Below are positions 45,614 to 55,300 of a stretch of DNA of 64,000 nucleotides, one piece after another. Both the position numbers and the translations under genes were made by a program. Source of the stretch: Rummeliibacillus stabekisii (GTDB lineage Bacteria > Bacillota > Bacilli > Bacillales_A > Planococcaceae); the NCBI RefSeq assembly GCF_007988965.1, contig NZ_BJVD01000001.1:310001-374000 (forward strand), written 5' to 3'. Position 1 is the first letter of the stretch; each line of letters opens with the position of its first letter. A model generated the notes under the pieces. It did not search any database, was not told the DNA's origin, and was given only the letters and a program-made list of their open reading frames with translations.

Positions 45614-45931
45614 TTAATTCCCCCTATAACTGGCTCCGTACTTTTTAATGTATGAAATTTCTTCTTTTTTAAACAATGAATTATAGCTATAAGAGATATT
45701 ATAATCTGCCGGACTATTTTCAATTTTATTATAGTATTTGTTAGGTAATTTTAATTTATATTGATTTAATTTTAAATAATAACTATTATCTTCTTTAGAA
45801 ATATCTTTTTTCTCAACTGTATATCTTCCATTCGATATTTCTTCATAAAATAGTTTATTAATTCCCCAAATACAAAAAAGGATGAAGATAAATAGATTAC
45901 ATTTATAATATACATTGATGGATTTAAAGAT
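45614..45931 (-). pseudogene. Broken gene for a small membrane-anchored protein
   Basis: The minus strand is open for 105 codons down to the stop at 45614-45616. The product is protein-like: a hydrophobic start (NLFIFILFCIWGI), then a polar tail (YTVEKKDISKEDNSYYLKL, NISYSYNSLFKKEE, EISYIKKYG). But this frame has no ATG, GTG or TTG before the hydrophobic segment. An ATG at 45915 (M-Y-I-I-N-V-I-Y-L) reads into it only after a one-base shift. So either an early frameshift broke the gene, or the start is lost. Homology unknown. Confidence 0.5.
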
Positions 45932-46116
45932 TCATTAATCAATAATTAAATAGCTCTGGAACTCCCCTTAAAAATCACCACTTCCTCAAATATCTTTGTT
46001 CACTTTGCAACATAATCTCCACTACAGAGTACATTACAGGTAAAAAATTCACTAAATAAAGCTAATCGTGCATTATACTATCTACATATCTATTTTGAAG
46101 GAGCTCTATTTCTTGA

Positions 46117-46266
46117 ATGGACTGGCCCATAAAAATTCATAACAAGAAACTTAACAAAAGAAAAAAGCAAAAGAAATTTCTAAAACTGTACTTTATATTA
46201 CAAATAGCATTTAATGATAAGTGGTTTTTTACCCCATTTATTTTAATAATTCATTCAATATATTAA
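46117..46266 (+). CDS. Possible 49-residue basic membrane peptide
   Basis: ATG at 46117, 49 codons: a Lys/Arg/Asn-rich first half (HNKKLNKRKKQKK) and a hydrophobic second half (LKLYFILQIAF, FFTPFILII). GAAGGAG lies 13 bases upstream, rather far. It precedes another small membrane protein. Composition bias could make this a chance ORF. Confidence 0.25.
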   Translation: MDWPIKIHNKKLNKRKKQKKFLKLYFILQIAFNDKWFFTPFILIIHSIY

Positions 46267-46311
46267 TTTAAAGTACAATTTCAAGAAAATTAATTAATGA
46301 AAGGAGAAGTA

Positions 46312-46602
46312 ATGATGTTGGGCGGAATTCATTGGAGTTACATGTTAGTTCATCTTTTTATCATTTGGCTAATAGTTTTAATAACCGTACTTATTAGAAG
46401 AAAAAATTTGAATTCAACAAATAAACATTATATTACTATTGCTGCAATTATTATTGTTTTTCTTACTGTTCTACACTTTTTAGGATACCAAATATCTTTC
46501 ATTTTTAGATTAATCGAATGGTCTACCAAATTTATCTTACCCTGGATAGCACTATATTGGCTAACTAGAGCAATAAAGCTATTAGAAAAAAAGATAAAAT
46601 AA
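46312..46602 (+). CDS. Small membrane protein of unknown function
   Basis: 96 residues with three predicted membrane helices (about 8-30, 40-60, 65-85) and a basic end (LLEKKIK). AAAGGAG lies five bases before the ATG at 46312. A perfect-type terminator follows. No family recognised. It sits in an accessory-looking stretch. Confidence 0.6.
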   Translation: MMLGGIHWSYMLVHLFIIWLIVLITVLIRRKNLNSTNKHYITIAAIIIVFLTVLHFLGYQISFIFRLIEWSTKFILPWIALYWLTRAIKLLEKKIK

Positions 46603-46612
46603 TGTAAAAGAG

Positions 46613-46641
46613 AGCGATTGTTCATTATAAGAACAGTCGCT
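46613..46641 (+). terminator. Terminator of the small membrane protein
   Basis: 11-bp stem AGCGATTGTTC/GAACAGTCGCT with one mismatch, 7-base loop, then seven T. Confidence 0.8.
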
Positions 46642-46807
46642 TTTTTTATTTAACTAACATTTCAAAGCAAATTAATTATCATCCTCTTACTGTACCTGTT
46701 ATTTTTATCATTATTTTATTTTTGAGCAATGAAGCCGTTTTTTCTATCAAACAAAAAAGACAGTCTTATAAGCCGCACTTTATAAATTTCCTAACCTTTT
46801 TGTAATT

Positions 46808-47230
46808 TCAGCTGCTGGGAAGATCCCTATTAAAAGATACTTCGCCTACCTCTTCAATATTAATGGTTAATACTCGCCAATCCTCTACTCCGAACAAGGA
46901 TTCACCAATTGACGAATATATTGTTTCAGCTAAATCTTTTTTACTTAAAAGGTCGTCTTCAGCTAATTTAATTGTAGCTTTAATTTCATTGCCCTTATTA
47001 CTGAATTTAGTTATTTTATCGCCTTCACGGATGCTGTCGCTAATTATTTCTTTAAAATCAACATCATCTGATTCATTTTCCAATTCTTCAGTTGGTGCTG
47101 ATTCTTCCGTTTCTGTTTGGGCTTGTACTTGCACTGATTCAGATTCAGCAGATCTGTCTTCATCGTTATTTCCACATGCAGCTAGTAATAATAGAAATAG
47201 CACGTCGGTAAATAATATGTATTTTTTCAT
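46808..47230 (-). CDS. Putative lipoprotein
   Basis: 140 residues. Signal peptide with lipobox L-L-A-A-C (Cys19) preceded by Lys and a hydrophobic run, then an acidic disordered linker (Glu/Ser/Thr-rich, about 20-55) and a small mixed domain (about 56-140). It would be anchored on the outer face of the membrane. TAGGAGG precedes the ATG. No enzyme motif seen; similar orphan lipoproteins are common in Bacillales. Confidence 0.75.
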   Translation of the reverse strand: MKKYILFTDVLFLLLLAACGNNDEDRSAESESVQVQAQTETEESAPTEELENESDDVDFKEIISDSIREGDKITKFSNKGNEIKATIKLAEDDLLSKKDLAETIYSSIGESLFGVEDWRVLTINIEEVGEVSFNRDLPSS

Positions 47231-47430
47231 AGTATTCCTCCTATTTTTTACATTTAATAAATACTATAGCATATCTAATAAAATAAATTAGGATTGTTGA
47301 ATAAAAATGCTAGTAGCTCCTGGTGGTTAAGTGATGCATATTTTAATGATCAGCTAGTGGTTTCAAGGAGCTTAATTGCTGAAATATTTTCAATAGAATT
47401 ATCTTGATTTCTCTTTAGGCTTGTAAAAAA

Positions 47431-47666
47431 TTAAAGCAATTGTTGTATCAGATCATTGTTTTTTATAGAATTTAGCGACTTTTCTATTGCGGTAACTGTA
47501 TATTTACCTCTTTCGTAGAATTATCAATATTTAATTCTTGCTTTATATAATTTATAACAAGTGTTAATGATATGTGATAACTTCTTAAAGTTTTTTGCGA
47601 TAAATGTTTTAAATCTAATTACAACATAAACAGTTCAACTGTAAGTAAATTTCTATAAAATTTTTT
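47431..47666 (-). pseudogene. Decayed tyrosine-recombinase (integrase) N-terminal fragment
   Basis: Minus-strand translation from 47666 gives, apart from one stop codon, N-L-L-T-V-E-L-F-M-L, L-D-L-K-H-L-S-Q-K-T-L-R-S-Y-H and L-V-I-N-Y-I-K-Q-E-L. That is the core-binding (SAM-like) start of XerC/D-type integrases (L-S-x-x-T-L-x-S-Y). A shifted frame continues with E-R-G-K-Y-T-V, a piece found later in the same kind of protein. So about 25 codons are lost between the two, with at least one frameshift. No catalytic domain remains. Confidence 0.55.
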
Positions 47667-47682
47667 CTATAGAAAGCAAAAA

Positions 47683-47735
47683 AGCACACCTCCAGTTGTT
47701 GAATTTTACATAAACTCAATAAATGGAAATGTGCT
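47683..47735 (-). terminator. Probable terminator of spo0A
   Basis: Stem AGCACATTTCC/GGAGGTGTGCT (11 bp with two G-U pairs) with an inner TTGA/TCAA, followed by TTTTTTG on the minus strand, about 90 bases after spo0A. Confidence 0.6.
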
Positions 47736-47826
47736 ATATAATACAATTATTTAATAGTAGTTTATTGCTTTATAAATAATTACAATGGCAATTTACTATT
47801 ATTCTATTTCAAGGCTTTAAACCGCT

Positions 47827-48618
47827 TTAAACAGCCACCATTTCAATACGAATCTTATCAGCGATCATAGCGATAAATTCTGAATTGGTTGGCTTAGATT
47901 TTAAGTGATGGACTGTATAACCAAACATTTTGGAAATAGATTCGTAGTTTCCGCGGTTCCATGCAACTTCGATAGCATGGCGAATTGCACGCTCTACCCG
48001 TGATGGCGTCGTATCAAATTTCTTTGCAATATCTGGATAAAGAATTTTGGTAATGGAACCTAATAAATCTACATCGAGATAGACCATTTGGATGGCTTCT
48101 CGTAAATATGCATAGCCTTTGATATGGGCTGGAACGCCTATTTCTTTAATTATTGCCGTAATAGTTGCATCTAATTGGCGCTGATCCATCTTTTGTGGAG
48201 TGGAGCTTTGCAGGACACTAACCCTTTTTTGTTTTTCCACTTTTTTACCGCCCACTTGCAGTATTTTAGACGCTAAACGATCATATTCAAAAGGCTTTAG
48301 CATAAAGTAAGATGCACCAAGCTCTGCTGCTTGTTTCATTACATCTTCTTGTCCAAATGCAGTCAACATAATTACTTGCATACTATTAAGCTGTGGGTTT
48401 TCATGGATCGTTTCCAATACAGCCAACCCGTCAAGGTGCGGCATAATTATATCTAATAACAGCACATCCGGCACTTGGCTTTCTAGCATTTTCAAACATT
48501 GTTTGCCATTTGTCGCTGTGCTGATTACATCAATTTCTGGTTGCTGTGACAGATACTCCTCCAGAGCTTTCACCAACTCACTATTATCATCCACAATTGC
48601 AACTTTTACTTTGTTCAT
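47827..48618 (-). CDS. spo0A: Spo0A, master regulator of sporulation
   Basis: 263 residues. Receiver domain with acidic pair D10/D11, phosphoacceptor D56 in L-L-D-I-I-M-P and K in M-L-K-P-F (near 108). The C-terminal DNA-binding effector domain (about 143-263) holds the recognition helix with [12 protein letters not shown], which reads the TGTCGAA box. Start at the ATG at 48618 behind GGAGGAG. Two matching 0A boxes lie upstream. It is transcribed after spoIVB, separated by a terminator. Confidence 0.97.
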   Translation of the reverse strand: MNKVKVAIVDDNSELVKALEEYLSQQPEIDVISTATNGKQCLKMLESQVPDVLLLDIIMPHLDGLAVLETIHENPQLNSMQVIMLTAFGQEDVMKQAAELGASYFMLKPFEYDRLASKILQVGGKKVEKQKRVSVLQSSTPQKMDQRQLDATITAIIKEIGVPAHIKGYAYLREAIQMVYLDVDLLGSITKILYPDIAKKFDTTPSRVERAIRHAIEVAWNRGNYESISKMFGYTVHHLKSKPTNSEFIAMIADKIRIEMVAV

Positions 48619-48704
48619 ACAGGACTCCTCCTTCATTTTTCCCAAGATTCAATCTGATTTTTGTTTCTTGCATAAATCTAGACATACGTTTGATACAAAA
48701 TGGT

Positions 48705-48714
48705 AAATTCGACA
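48705..48714 (-). promoter_or_regulatory. 0A box overlapping a possible sigma-H -10 element of spo0A
   Basis: Minus strand TGTCGAA (48714-48708), the exact Spo0A target, and GAATTT (48710-48705), a sigma-H -10-like element. About 90 bases before the spo0A start. A GAAGGGCTAT segment further upstream is a possible but weak -35. Confidence 0.55.
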
Positions 48715-48777
48715 TCTTTACGGATAGCCCTTCAATTTTTTGAAAAATGAGTATGAAGGAATATGAATAATTTCAAT

Positions 48778-48784
48778 TTCGACA
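48778..48784 (-). promoter_or_regulatory. Second 0A box upstream of spo0A
   Basis: TGTCGAA on the minus strand, exact match, 70 bases upstream of the first. Paired boxes fit self-control of spo0A. Confidence 0.6.
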
Positions 48785-48870
48785 ATATTATGTAAATTAA
48801 TTCGTGGTGTTTATTGACTATTATTGTAACAGATTTTTTGTAAAAAGAATACCAAATAAAAAGAAGAAAA

Positions 48871-48895
48871 AGCTGTCTCTTTCTTAGAGACAGCT
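48871..48895 (-). terminator. Terminator of spoIVB
   Basis: Perfect 10-bp stem AGCTGTCTCT with a 5-base loop, then TTTTTC on the minus strand. Confidence 0.85.
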
Positions 48896-48906
48896 AAAAA
48901 TAAATT

Positions 48907-49866
48907 TTATGCAGGTTGATTTTTAAGCATTTCAGTAATTGGCAACGCAGCGCCTTTTTCCGGGCTTTCAATATACATGTGAGTAACCGCCCCGGCAAAA
49001 TGACCATTTTGAATAATTGGGCTTCCGCTCATCCCTTGCAAAATTCCACCTGTTTTTTCTTTTAAGACAGGATCCGTTACTTCTATTTGAAAACTTTTGT
49101 TGTTCACTTTTGTAATCGTGATATCGAAGGTTTCTACCTTTTTTCCTTGAATAGTTGTTAATATTTTGGCCGGGCCTTTTTTAATTTGAGATGGCTGCAT
49201 AATTTCAATTGCTTTTGGCAATGATGGTTGTAAAGTGTTTTGCCATTTTCCAAAAATGCCATATGAACTATTTAGCTCAATATCTCCAATTTCGCCATTT
49301 CCATTCTCTACAGAAGAAATTTTGTAACCTGGTTCTCCTGGAATACTTTTCTTAATATGTTCTATTCGCGCATAAAAAATGGACCCATCATTAAAATTCG
49401 GCGGTTCCTGCAATATCTGGTCAATAATCTGATGGCCAAGCGCTCCATATTGTTTTGTTTCTGGATCTAAAAAAGTGAGTGTTCCAATCCCATCTGTCTC
49501 GTCGCGCAAAAAATTCATGACAGATGCCATTTCTTCTTTCCGCACTTTGACGGTTTGATCTTCCCCATCTCGTCCAACTGTCATCTTAATGGCATCTTTT
49601 GATGAACTTTTCAAGATTTGATGGATGTTCTCAAGCTTCTTGATTTTAGTCTTATTCACTTTCTTGACGATATCTCCTCTTTTTAGCCAGCTTCCTTCTT
49701 GCAACAAGACATCATTTGAAACCGTCACATTTGCCAGCTGCAATTCCACACCGATTGAATCCCCCATTGGTATCACCTTCTTAGCGGCGCTTGCCATTGT
49801 CGACATGGATAACAGTATTCCCAGCAAAATGATCAAGCTCAAGAAAGAGCGCTTTGCATTTCTCAT
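48907..49866 (-). CDS. spoIVB: SpoIVB serine peptidase (short form)
   Basis: 319 residues against about 426 in B. subtilis (from memory). Signal/anchor helix (about 5-27), PDZ domain (about 35-110), then the S55 peptidase domain. Catalytic residues visible: H145 (Y-G-A-L-G-H), D265 and S280 (G-M-S-G-S-P); the D-S gap of 15 equals that in B. subtilis. SpoIVB is secreted from the forespore and cuts SpoIVFA, releasing pro-sigma-K processing. AAGGAGGTGG precedes the ATG. It follows recN, as usual. Confidence 0.94.
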   Translation of the reverse strand: MRNAKRSFLSLIILLGILLSMSTMASAAKKVIPMGDSIGVELQLANVTVSNDVLLQEGSWLKRGDIVKKVNKTKIKKLENIHQILKSSSKDAIKMTVGRDGEDQTVKVRKEEMASVMNFLRDETDGIGTLTFLDPETKQYGALGHQIIDQILQEPPNFNDGSIFYARIEHIKKSIPGEPGYKISSVENGNGEIGDIELNSSYGIFGKWQNTLQPSLPKAIEIMQPSQIKKGPAKILTTIQGKKVETFDITITKVNNKSFQIEVTDPVLKEKTGGILQGMSGSPIIQNGHFAGAVTHMYIESPEKGAALPITEMLKNQPA

Positions 49867-49886
49867 ATGCCACCTCCTTTTTTAAT

Positions 49887-49915
49887 TATCATGGCTATAA
49901 TTGAGATAGTTATGA
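49887..49915 (-). promoter_or_regulatory. Possible sigma-G promoter of spoIVB
   Basis: Minus strand TCATA (49915-49911), 17-base spacer, CATGATA (49893-49887), 20 bases before the ATG. Fits CATnnTA of sigma-G; -35 is weak. Confidence 0.35.
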
Positions 49916-49953
49916 AAGGTAAATATTTGTGCACCTATTTGGCGTATAAAAAA

Positions 49954-49977
49954 ACACCTCACATTTATGTAAGATGT
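49954..49977 (-). terminator. Terminator of recN
   Basis: 11-bp stem with G-U pairs (ACATCTTACAT/ATGTGAGGTGT) and seven T on the minus strand. Confidence 0.7.
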
Positions 49978-49986
49978 TTTGCTATT

Positions 49987-51687
49987 TTATGCATGCATTG
50001 TTTTCTTTCTTTCATTTGCAATGTCGATCAATTCTTTAGCATGTTGGAAAGTCAGATCTGTTACTTCTGCGCCAGACATAATTCTGCTAATTTCACCAAT
50101 CCGATCATCATCAAAAATCTCAGTCAAAGATGTAAATGTTCTGTGTGCATCTTCTTGCTTTTGGATATAATAATGATGATCAGCCATTGCGGCAACTTGA
50201 GGCAAATGAGAAATACATAAAACCTGTGAATGTATTGAAACCGCTGCAATTTTTTCAGCAATAGCTTGAGCAACTCGTCCGCTAACGCCAGTATCGACTT
50301 CATCAAATATAATGGAAGTAATACCATTAGATGAAGAAAAAATCGTTTTAAGCGCTAGCATGACACGTGAAAGTTCCCCGCCAGACGCGATTTTCGTCAA
50401 TGGTTTAGGCGGTTCTCCTATATTTGTCGCAATATAAAAGACAACACGGTCAACTCCATATTGATCAAACTGACCAGGAGCCAATGTTTCAAAATGAACA
50501 CTAAATTCGGCTTTTTCCATATACAATTCACGTAACTGCTGCATAATGGAAAAAGACAACTGTTCCCCTACAATTTTGCGAATACTTGTTAGTTTTTCGG
50601 CGGTTTTTTGCAATGTTTTTTGCAATCTCATTAATTGCTGTTCTTTTTTTTGGATATTTTCATCTCTGTTTAAGAGAGATGCCAATTCCTCGCCTATTTT
50701 TTCACGATACGTTAGAATTTCTTCTAAAGTATGCCCATATTTACGCTTCATTGATCCAATAAGAGCTAAACGTTGCTCTACTTCATTCAGCCTCTCTGGA
50801 TCAAATTCAAGCTCATCCAGAATATTTTTCACTCCAAATGCAGCTTCTTGCAAATTGTAAAATGCGTTCGATACAGCTTCTGAATACTCATTAAAGCTTT
50901 CGTCAACAGTAGCCACATCCTCTAATGCGGACATAGCTTGACCAATCCAATCAAGCCCTTTTGATTCACCTAAAATGGTTTCGTGCGCTGTACTTGCGCC
51001 TTCAAATATTTTGTTGAAATTTAGCAGTCTTCTGCGTTCTTCCATTAATTCATCTTCTTCATTAGGCACAAATTTGCATGCATCAATTTCTTTGATTTGA
51101 AACTGAAAGAGATCAATTTTTTGTGCCACTTGTTGCTCATTAACTGAAATCGCAGCAAGCTCCTTTTTCAACAGGCGATATTCTTCGTATTGCGAAATAT
51201 ACAGCGTTTTTTGATCTGTGATTTGATCTCCTGCGAATTGATCAAGCAACGAAAGGTGATGCTTATCGTCCATTAATTCTTGGCTTTCGTGCTGGCCGTG
51301 AATGTCGATTAATGTTGCACCTATTTCCCTAAGTAATGATAGTGGGACAAGTTTTCCGTTGACTCGGCAAACACTTTTGCCGTTATCATTTAAGTCTCGT
51401 CTAAGGATGACCGAGCCTTCTTCTATATCAATGCCAGCTTCCGCACATTTAGAATATGCTGTATGCATCGATGAAGATAGGGTAAAAAGTCCTTCTAATT
51501 CGGCTTTTTTCGCCCCATGGCGAATAAATTCTTGAGATCCTCGCCCTCCTGCAAGAAGTTGCACGGCATCGATAATAATAGACTTCCCTGCCCCAGTTTC
51601 TCCAGTCAAGACCGTTAATCCTTCTTGAAAGTCGACCGTCAGATCTTCAATAATAGCGAAATTTTTAATTGACAGTTCTTTTAACAA
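49987..51687 (-). CDS. recN: DNA repair ATPase RecN
   Basis: 566 residues. SMC-like: Walker A G-E-T-G-A-G-K-S (29-36), a long coiled-coil middle (about 150-370), and the C-terminal lobe with the signature S-G-G-E-L-S-R and Walker B I-I-F-D-E-V-D-T-G-V-S-G. RecN binds broken DNA ends early in repair. TTG start at 51687 behind GGGGTGTG. Next gene upstream is argR, 20 bases away. Confidence 0.96.
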   Translation of the reverse strand: MLKELSIKNFAIIEDLTVDFQEGLTVLTGETGAGKSIIIDAVQLLAGGRGSQEFIRHGAKKAELEGLFTLSSSMHTAYSKCAEAGIDIEEGSVILRRDLNDNGKSVCRVNGKLVPLSLLREIGATLIDIHGQHESQELMDDKHHLSLLDQFAGDQITDQKTLYISQYEEYRLLKKELAAISVNEQQVAQKIDLFQFQIKEIDACKFVPNEEDELMEERRRLLNFNKIFEGASTAHETILGESKGLDWIGQAMSALEDVATVDESFNEYSEAVSNAFYNLQEAAFGVKNILDELEFDPERLNEVEQRLALIGSMKRKYGHTLEEILTYREKIGEELASLLNRDENIQKKEQQLMRLQKTLQKTAEKLTSIRKIVGEQLSFSIMQQLRELYMEKAEFSVHFETLAPGQFDQYGVDRVVFYIATNIGEPPKPLTKIASGGELSRVMLALKTIFSSSNGITSIIFDEVDTGVSGRVAQAIAEKIAAVSIHSQVLCISHLPQVAAMADHHYYIQKQEDAHRTFTSLTEIFDDDRIGEISRIMSGAEVTDLTFQHAKELIDIANERKKTMHA

Positions 51688-51707
51688 GTTTCACACCCCG
51701 TTTACAG

Positions 51708-52157
51708 CTATAACATTTCCAACAAGCGATCTTTAATAAGGTTTCTTTCTTCATCTGCTCTGCAAATAATAAGAATTGTATCATCGCCGCAAATAGTTCC
51801 AAGAATTCCTTCCCAATCTAACCGATCCAATAAAGAACCGATTGCATGTGCGTTTCCTGGCAATGTTTTCATCACAAGCATATTGCTTGTACCATCTATA
51901 GACACAAAGGCATCCGCTAAAGCTCTATGCAGTTTTTGGATCGGATTAAAGCGTTGGTCTGCCGGTAAACTATATTTATAACGCCCATCATGCAATGGCA
52001 CTTTTATTAAATGAAGTTCTTTAATATCTCTTGAAATGGTAGCTTGTGTCACATGGTAGCCTGCTTCTTTCAGCATATCCACTAATTCATCTTGTGTTTC
52101 TATCTCATTATTTGCGATCATATCGCGTATGCGAATATGTCTTTGGCTTTTATTCAA
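51708..52157 (-). CDS. argR: Arginine repressor ArgR/AhrC
   Basis: 149 residues. N-terminal winged helix ([13 protein letters not shown]) and C-terminal arginine-binding, hexamer-forming domain (G-T-I-C-G-D-D-T). It represses arginine synthesis and activates catabolism. TTG start at 52157 with GAGGTGATC before it. Argument for the standard operon dxs-tlyA-argR-recN. Confidence 0.95.
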   Translation of the reverse strand: MNKSQRHIRIRDMIANNEIETQDELVDMLKEAGYHVTQATISRDIKELHLIKVPLHDGRYKYSLPADQRFNPIQKLHRALADAFVSIDGTSNMLVMKTLPGNAHAIGSLLDRLDWEGILGTICGDDTILIICRADEERNLIKDRLLEML

Positions 52158-52230
52158 CTGTGATCACCTCGTGCATAATTATGCTTATCTTAAATAAGGT
52201 AACATTTTTCCTATTGTTATACAAGAAAAA

Positions 52231-52255
52231 ACACGGCCGTGAGTCGTGGCCGCGT
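52231..52255 (-). terminator. Terminator after tlyA
   Basis: 8-bp stem ACGCGGCC/GGCCGTGT (one G-U pair), 9-base loop, then TTTTTTC on the minus strand, overlapping the tlyA stop. Confidence 0.75.
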
Positions 52256-53076
52256 TATTTCAATTGTTGATGTGCTTCATTTACTAACTTGTTGAAATCA
52301 GTAAATGAATGGACTTCCTCACCATTCTGAGGATTGTATAGATGGAATAAAAATTCAATATTTCCCTCTCCACCTGTAATTGGTGAGTAGGATGCATCTT
52401 TTAATACGAAACCAGTATTTTCAGCAAAGTTAGCCACTTTTTCTAATACTTCAAGATGTGTCTTAGCCTCTCGGACAATTCCTTTTTTCCCAACTTTATC
52501 TTTCCCTGCTTCAAATTGCGGTTTTACAAGTGCAATTACATCGCCCGTTGGTAATAACAATGTTTTCAAAACAGGTAAAATTAATTCAAGAGAAATAAAT
52601 GAAACGTCGATTGTTGCAAAGTCTGGTAAACCAGAATCGAAGTTAACTGGTGTGACATAACGGAAATTGGTTTTTTCCATCACCGTTACACGTTCATCTG
52701 ATCGTATTTTCCAAGCGAGTTGGTTTGAGCCTACATCTAGTGCATAACAGTGTTTTGCACCATTTTGCAGCGCACAATCAGTAAAGCCGCCTGTAGAAGA
52801 TCCGATGTCCAACATAAGCTTTCCTGAGACATCTACATCAAATATATTTAAAGCCTTTTCTAATTTGAGACCACCGCGACTCACATACGGCAATTGTTGG
52901 CCTTTAATTTGAAGATCTGCATCAACTGAAATTTTTTCGCCCGCTTTGTCTACACGCACTTCTTTAGAAAAAACTTGGCCTGCCATGATCAAGCGTTTGG
53001 CTTTTTCACGTGTTTCGCAGAGGCCCCGTTGTACAAGCAATACATCTACTCGTTCTTTCGGTATTTTCGTTGTCAT
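52255..53076 (-). CDS. tlyA: TlyA-family rRNA 2'-O-methyltransferase / haemolysin-like (YqxC)
   Basis: 273 residues. N-terminal S4 RNA-binding domain (about 5-65, [11 protein letters not shown]) and SAM-dependent FtsJ-like domain (about 85-265) with [12 protein letters not shown]. In Mycobacterium TlyA methylates 16S and 23S rRNA. ATGA overlap of four bases with dxs. Confidence 0.92.
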   Translation of the reverse strand: MTTKIPKERVDVLLVQRGLCETREKAKRLIMAGQVFSKEVRVDKAGEKISVDADLQIKGQQLPYVSRGGLKLEKALNIFDVDVSGKLMLDIGSSTGGFTDCALQNGAKHCYALDVGSNQLAWKIRSDERVTVMEKTNFRYVTPVNFDSGLPDFATIDVSFISLELILPVLKTLLLPTGDVIALVKPQFEAGKDKVGKKGIVREAKTHLEVLEKVANFAENTGFVLKDASYSPITGGEGNIEFLFHLYNPQNGEEVHSFTDFNKLVNEAHQQLK

Positions 53077-54989
53077 TTTGTTTCTAAACCCGCTTGCTTC
53101 TTAGATTTTTTATCGATAAGATGAAGCACGCTTTCTACAGCGTCTTCTTCTGTCATATGCAAATCACGTAGCAATAAGTCTACATTCCCGTGTTCAACAA
53201 ATACATCAGGAATGCCCATGCGGTCAACTAAATCCGTATCATAACCATGGTCGTTTGCAAACTCTAACACAGCGCTCCCAAAACCACCTTCAAGCATGGC
53301 TTCTTCTATCGTAAGAATAGGCTTTTTGCTTTCAAATAAACGATGAAGCATATCTTCATCCATAGGCTTAATGAAACGAGCATTAATAATTTCCGTTTTG
53401 ATACCTTTAGTAGCTAAGAGATCAGCTGCAGCTTTTGCCATTGGAATAGTGGTTCCGAACGTTAGAATTGCTGCATCAGTACCATCCTGTAATACTTCCC
53501 AAGTACCAATGTCAATCGGTTGCAATTCTTCATCCAACGGTACTCCTAAACCATTACCTCTTGGATAACGGAGTGCAATTGGACCTGCATCGTAATCAAG
53601 TGCCGTTTTTACCATATGCTGCCCTTCATTTTCATCTTTAGGCATCATAATCACCATGTTCGGCATGTGACGTAAAAAGGCAATATCGAAAACACCTTGG
53701 TGTGTTTCGCCATCTGCTCCCACCAAGCCTGCGCGGTCGATACCAATAAATACATTTAACTTTTGTCTGCAAATATCATGTAAAACTTGGTCATATGCAC
53801 GTTGTAAGAATGTAGAGTAAATCGCAAGGAATGGTTTCGTTCCTTCTGCTGCCATCCCAGCTGCCATCGTAGTAGCATGTTGTTCTGCAATCCCTACATC
53901 AAAGAACCTATTTGGGAACTCTTTTGCAAATCCCTCTAATTTGGAACCCACTGGCATTGCAGGAGTGATGGTTACAACACGAGGATCCTTACGCGCAATG
54001 CGTGTGACTGTATCAGCAACCAATTTTGACCATGCAGGAGCTGTTGTTGAAGATTTAATAAAATCTCCTGTTTCAATTTTATATGGCCCAGTGCCATGCC
54101 AAGTACCAACAGTATCGTTTTCAGCAGGCGTATAGCCTTTTCCTTTTTTTGTTACAACGTGAATAAGGACAGGCCCTTGCGTTTTTTTAGCATTTTGTAA
54201 CGTGTCTTCAAGGCTTTCAAAGCTATGACCATCAATTGGTCCGAGATAGGTAAAGCCTAATTCTTCAAAGAAAATGCCTGATACAAGCAAGTATTTCAAA
54301 CTATCTTTCACACGCTCAGCTGTTGAAGCTAACTTACCGCCAACAGCAGGGATTTTCTTTAAAAGTCCCTCTAATTCATCTTTTGCTTTATTGTATTGAC
54401 TCGCCGTGCGAAGGCGACCTAACACATTATGCAGAGCACCTACGTTAGGCGCAATAGACATCTCATTATCATTTAGAATCACAATCATATTTTTTTGTTC
54501 ATGTCCGATATGGTTCAAAGCTTCTAACGCCATACCGCCTGTTAAAGCACCGTCACCAATAATAGGAACAATATAGTTATGTTCGCCTTTGACATCGCGG
54601 GCTGCTGCCATTCCCATTGCTGCTGAAAGGGATGTAGAACTGTGCCCTGTTTCCCACACATCATGTTCGCTTTCACTGCGTTTCGGGAAACCACACAATC
54701 CCTTATATTGTCTAAGTGAATCAAATTCACAAGCGCGTCCAGTCAAAATTTTGTGGACATACGCTTGATGGCCGACATCGAAAAGTAATTTATCTTCTGG
54801 GCTATTAAAAGCTCGATGCAAAGCTATCGTTAATTCAACAACCCCAAGATTTGGGCCAATATGACCTCCAGTATGAGCGCACTTTTCAATTAGAAACTTA
54901 CGTATATCTTCACTAAGGTCCTGTAGTTGTTTTGTTGTACATTCTTTTAGAAAGGATGGACTAGATATCTGTGTTAAATCCATCGCCAT
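53073..54989 (-). CDS. dxs: 1-deoxy-D-xylulose-5-phosphate synthase
   Basis: 638 residues, usual length about 630. TPP motif [10 protein letters not shown] (near 150) with N-D-N-E-M-S following, D-R-A-G-L in the middle and the transketolase-like C-terminus. First step of the non-mevalonate isoprenoid pathway. Start placed at the ATG at 54989 (AAAAGGTGTG upstream); the track-like longer version from 55022 and a start at 54983 are alternatives. Extended -10 promoter upstream. First gene of dxs-tlyA. Confidence 0.95.
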   Translation of the reverse strand: MAMDLTQISSPSFLKECTTKQLQDLSEDIRKFLIEKCAHTGGHIGPNLGVVELTIALHRAFNSPEDKLLFDVGHQAYVHKILTGRACEFDSLRQYKGLCGFPKRSESEHDVWETGHSSTSLSAAMGMAAARDVKGEHNYIVPIIGDGALTGGMALEALNHIGHEQKNMIVILNDNEMSIAPNVGALHNVLGRLRTASQYNKAKDELEGLLKKIPAVGGKLASTAERVKDSLKYLLVSGIFFEELGFTYLGPIDGHSFESLEDTLQNAKKTQGPVLIHVVTKKGKGYTPAENDTVGTWHGTGPYKIETGDFIKSSTTAPAWSKLVADTVTRIARKDPRVVTITPAMPVGSKLEGFAKEFPNRFFDVGIAEQHATTMAAGMAAEGTKPFLAIYSTFLQRAYDQVLHDICRQKLNVFIGIDRAGLVGADGETHQGVFDIAFLRHMPNMVIMMPKDENEGQHMVKTALDYDAGPIALRYPRGNGLGVPLDEELQPIDIGTWEVLQDGTDAAILTFGTTIPMAKAAADLLATKGIKTEIINARFIKPMDEDMLHRLFESKKPILTIEEAMLEGGFGSAVLEFANDHGYDTDLVDRMGIPDVFVEHGNVDLLLRDLHMTEEDAVESVLHLIDKKSKKQAGLETK

Positions 54990-55300
54990 CACACACCTTT
55001 TCATTATAGATTCATCGCACATTGTTGTTTTACACCATTATAACAGTGATAAAGTAAAACTTCACACATTGGGGGTCTTTTTTCTTCCCACATGAATTTT
55101 AGGATCATTTAATATGACATTAATAGACCTAACCCAGTATAGAGTATGAACTCAATTGGTTCAACTTAGCCTCTACATTTGAGAAAGCATCGTTCAGCCT
55201 TTCTTCACTGTTATAAACAGCTTTAAGAGAGTTTCCCCAAACATACATGGAAAATTGCTCAATAAAAGCATAGTAAACAATTGCACAAAATTTTGAGCTG
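54990..55300. other. Gap between ispA and dxs
   Basis: 311 bases. It holds the dxs promoter and AT-rich sequence. A minus-strand frame (55129 up to about 55250, helical, S-E-E-R-L-N-D-A-F-S-N-V-E-A-K-L) looks protein-like but has no ribosome binding site; I leave it unannotated. Confidence 0.5.
55037..55045 (-). promoter_or_regulatory. Extended -10 promoter of dxs
   Basis: Minus strand TGTTATAAT, the TGn-extended sigma-A -10; the -35 (GTGAAG, 17 bases up) is poor. 50 bases before the dxs start. Confidence 0.45.

Larger units (their letters stand above)
45502..46311. other. Accessory, AT-rich stretch between DUF342 and a small membrane protein
   Basis: About 810 bases without an intact conserved gene. 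It contains one broken membrane-protein gene (45614-45931, minus) and one unproven small ORF (46117-46266, plus). The rest is AT-rich with short repeats and no recognised element. Confidence 0.5.
47231..47826. other. Intergenic region downstream of spo0A
   Basis: About 600 bases with no intact gene. It holds the spo0A terminator (47683-47735) and a decayed tyrosine-recombinase fragment (47431-47666). Confidence 0.6.
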
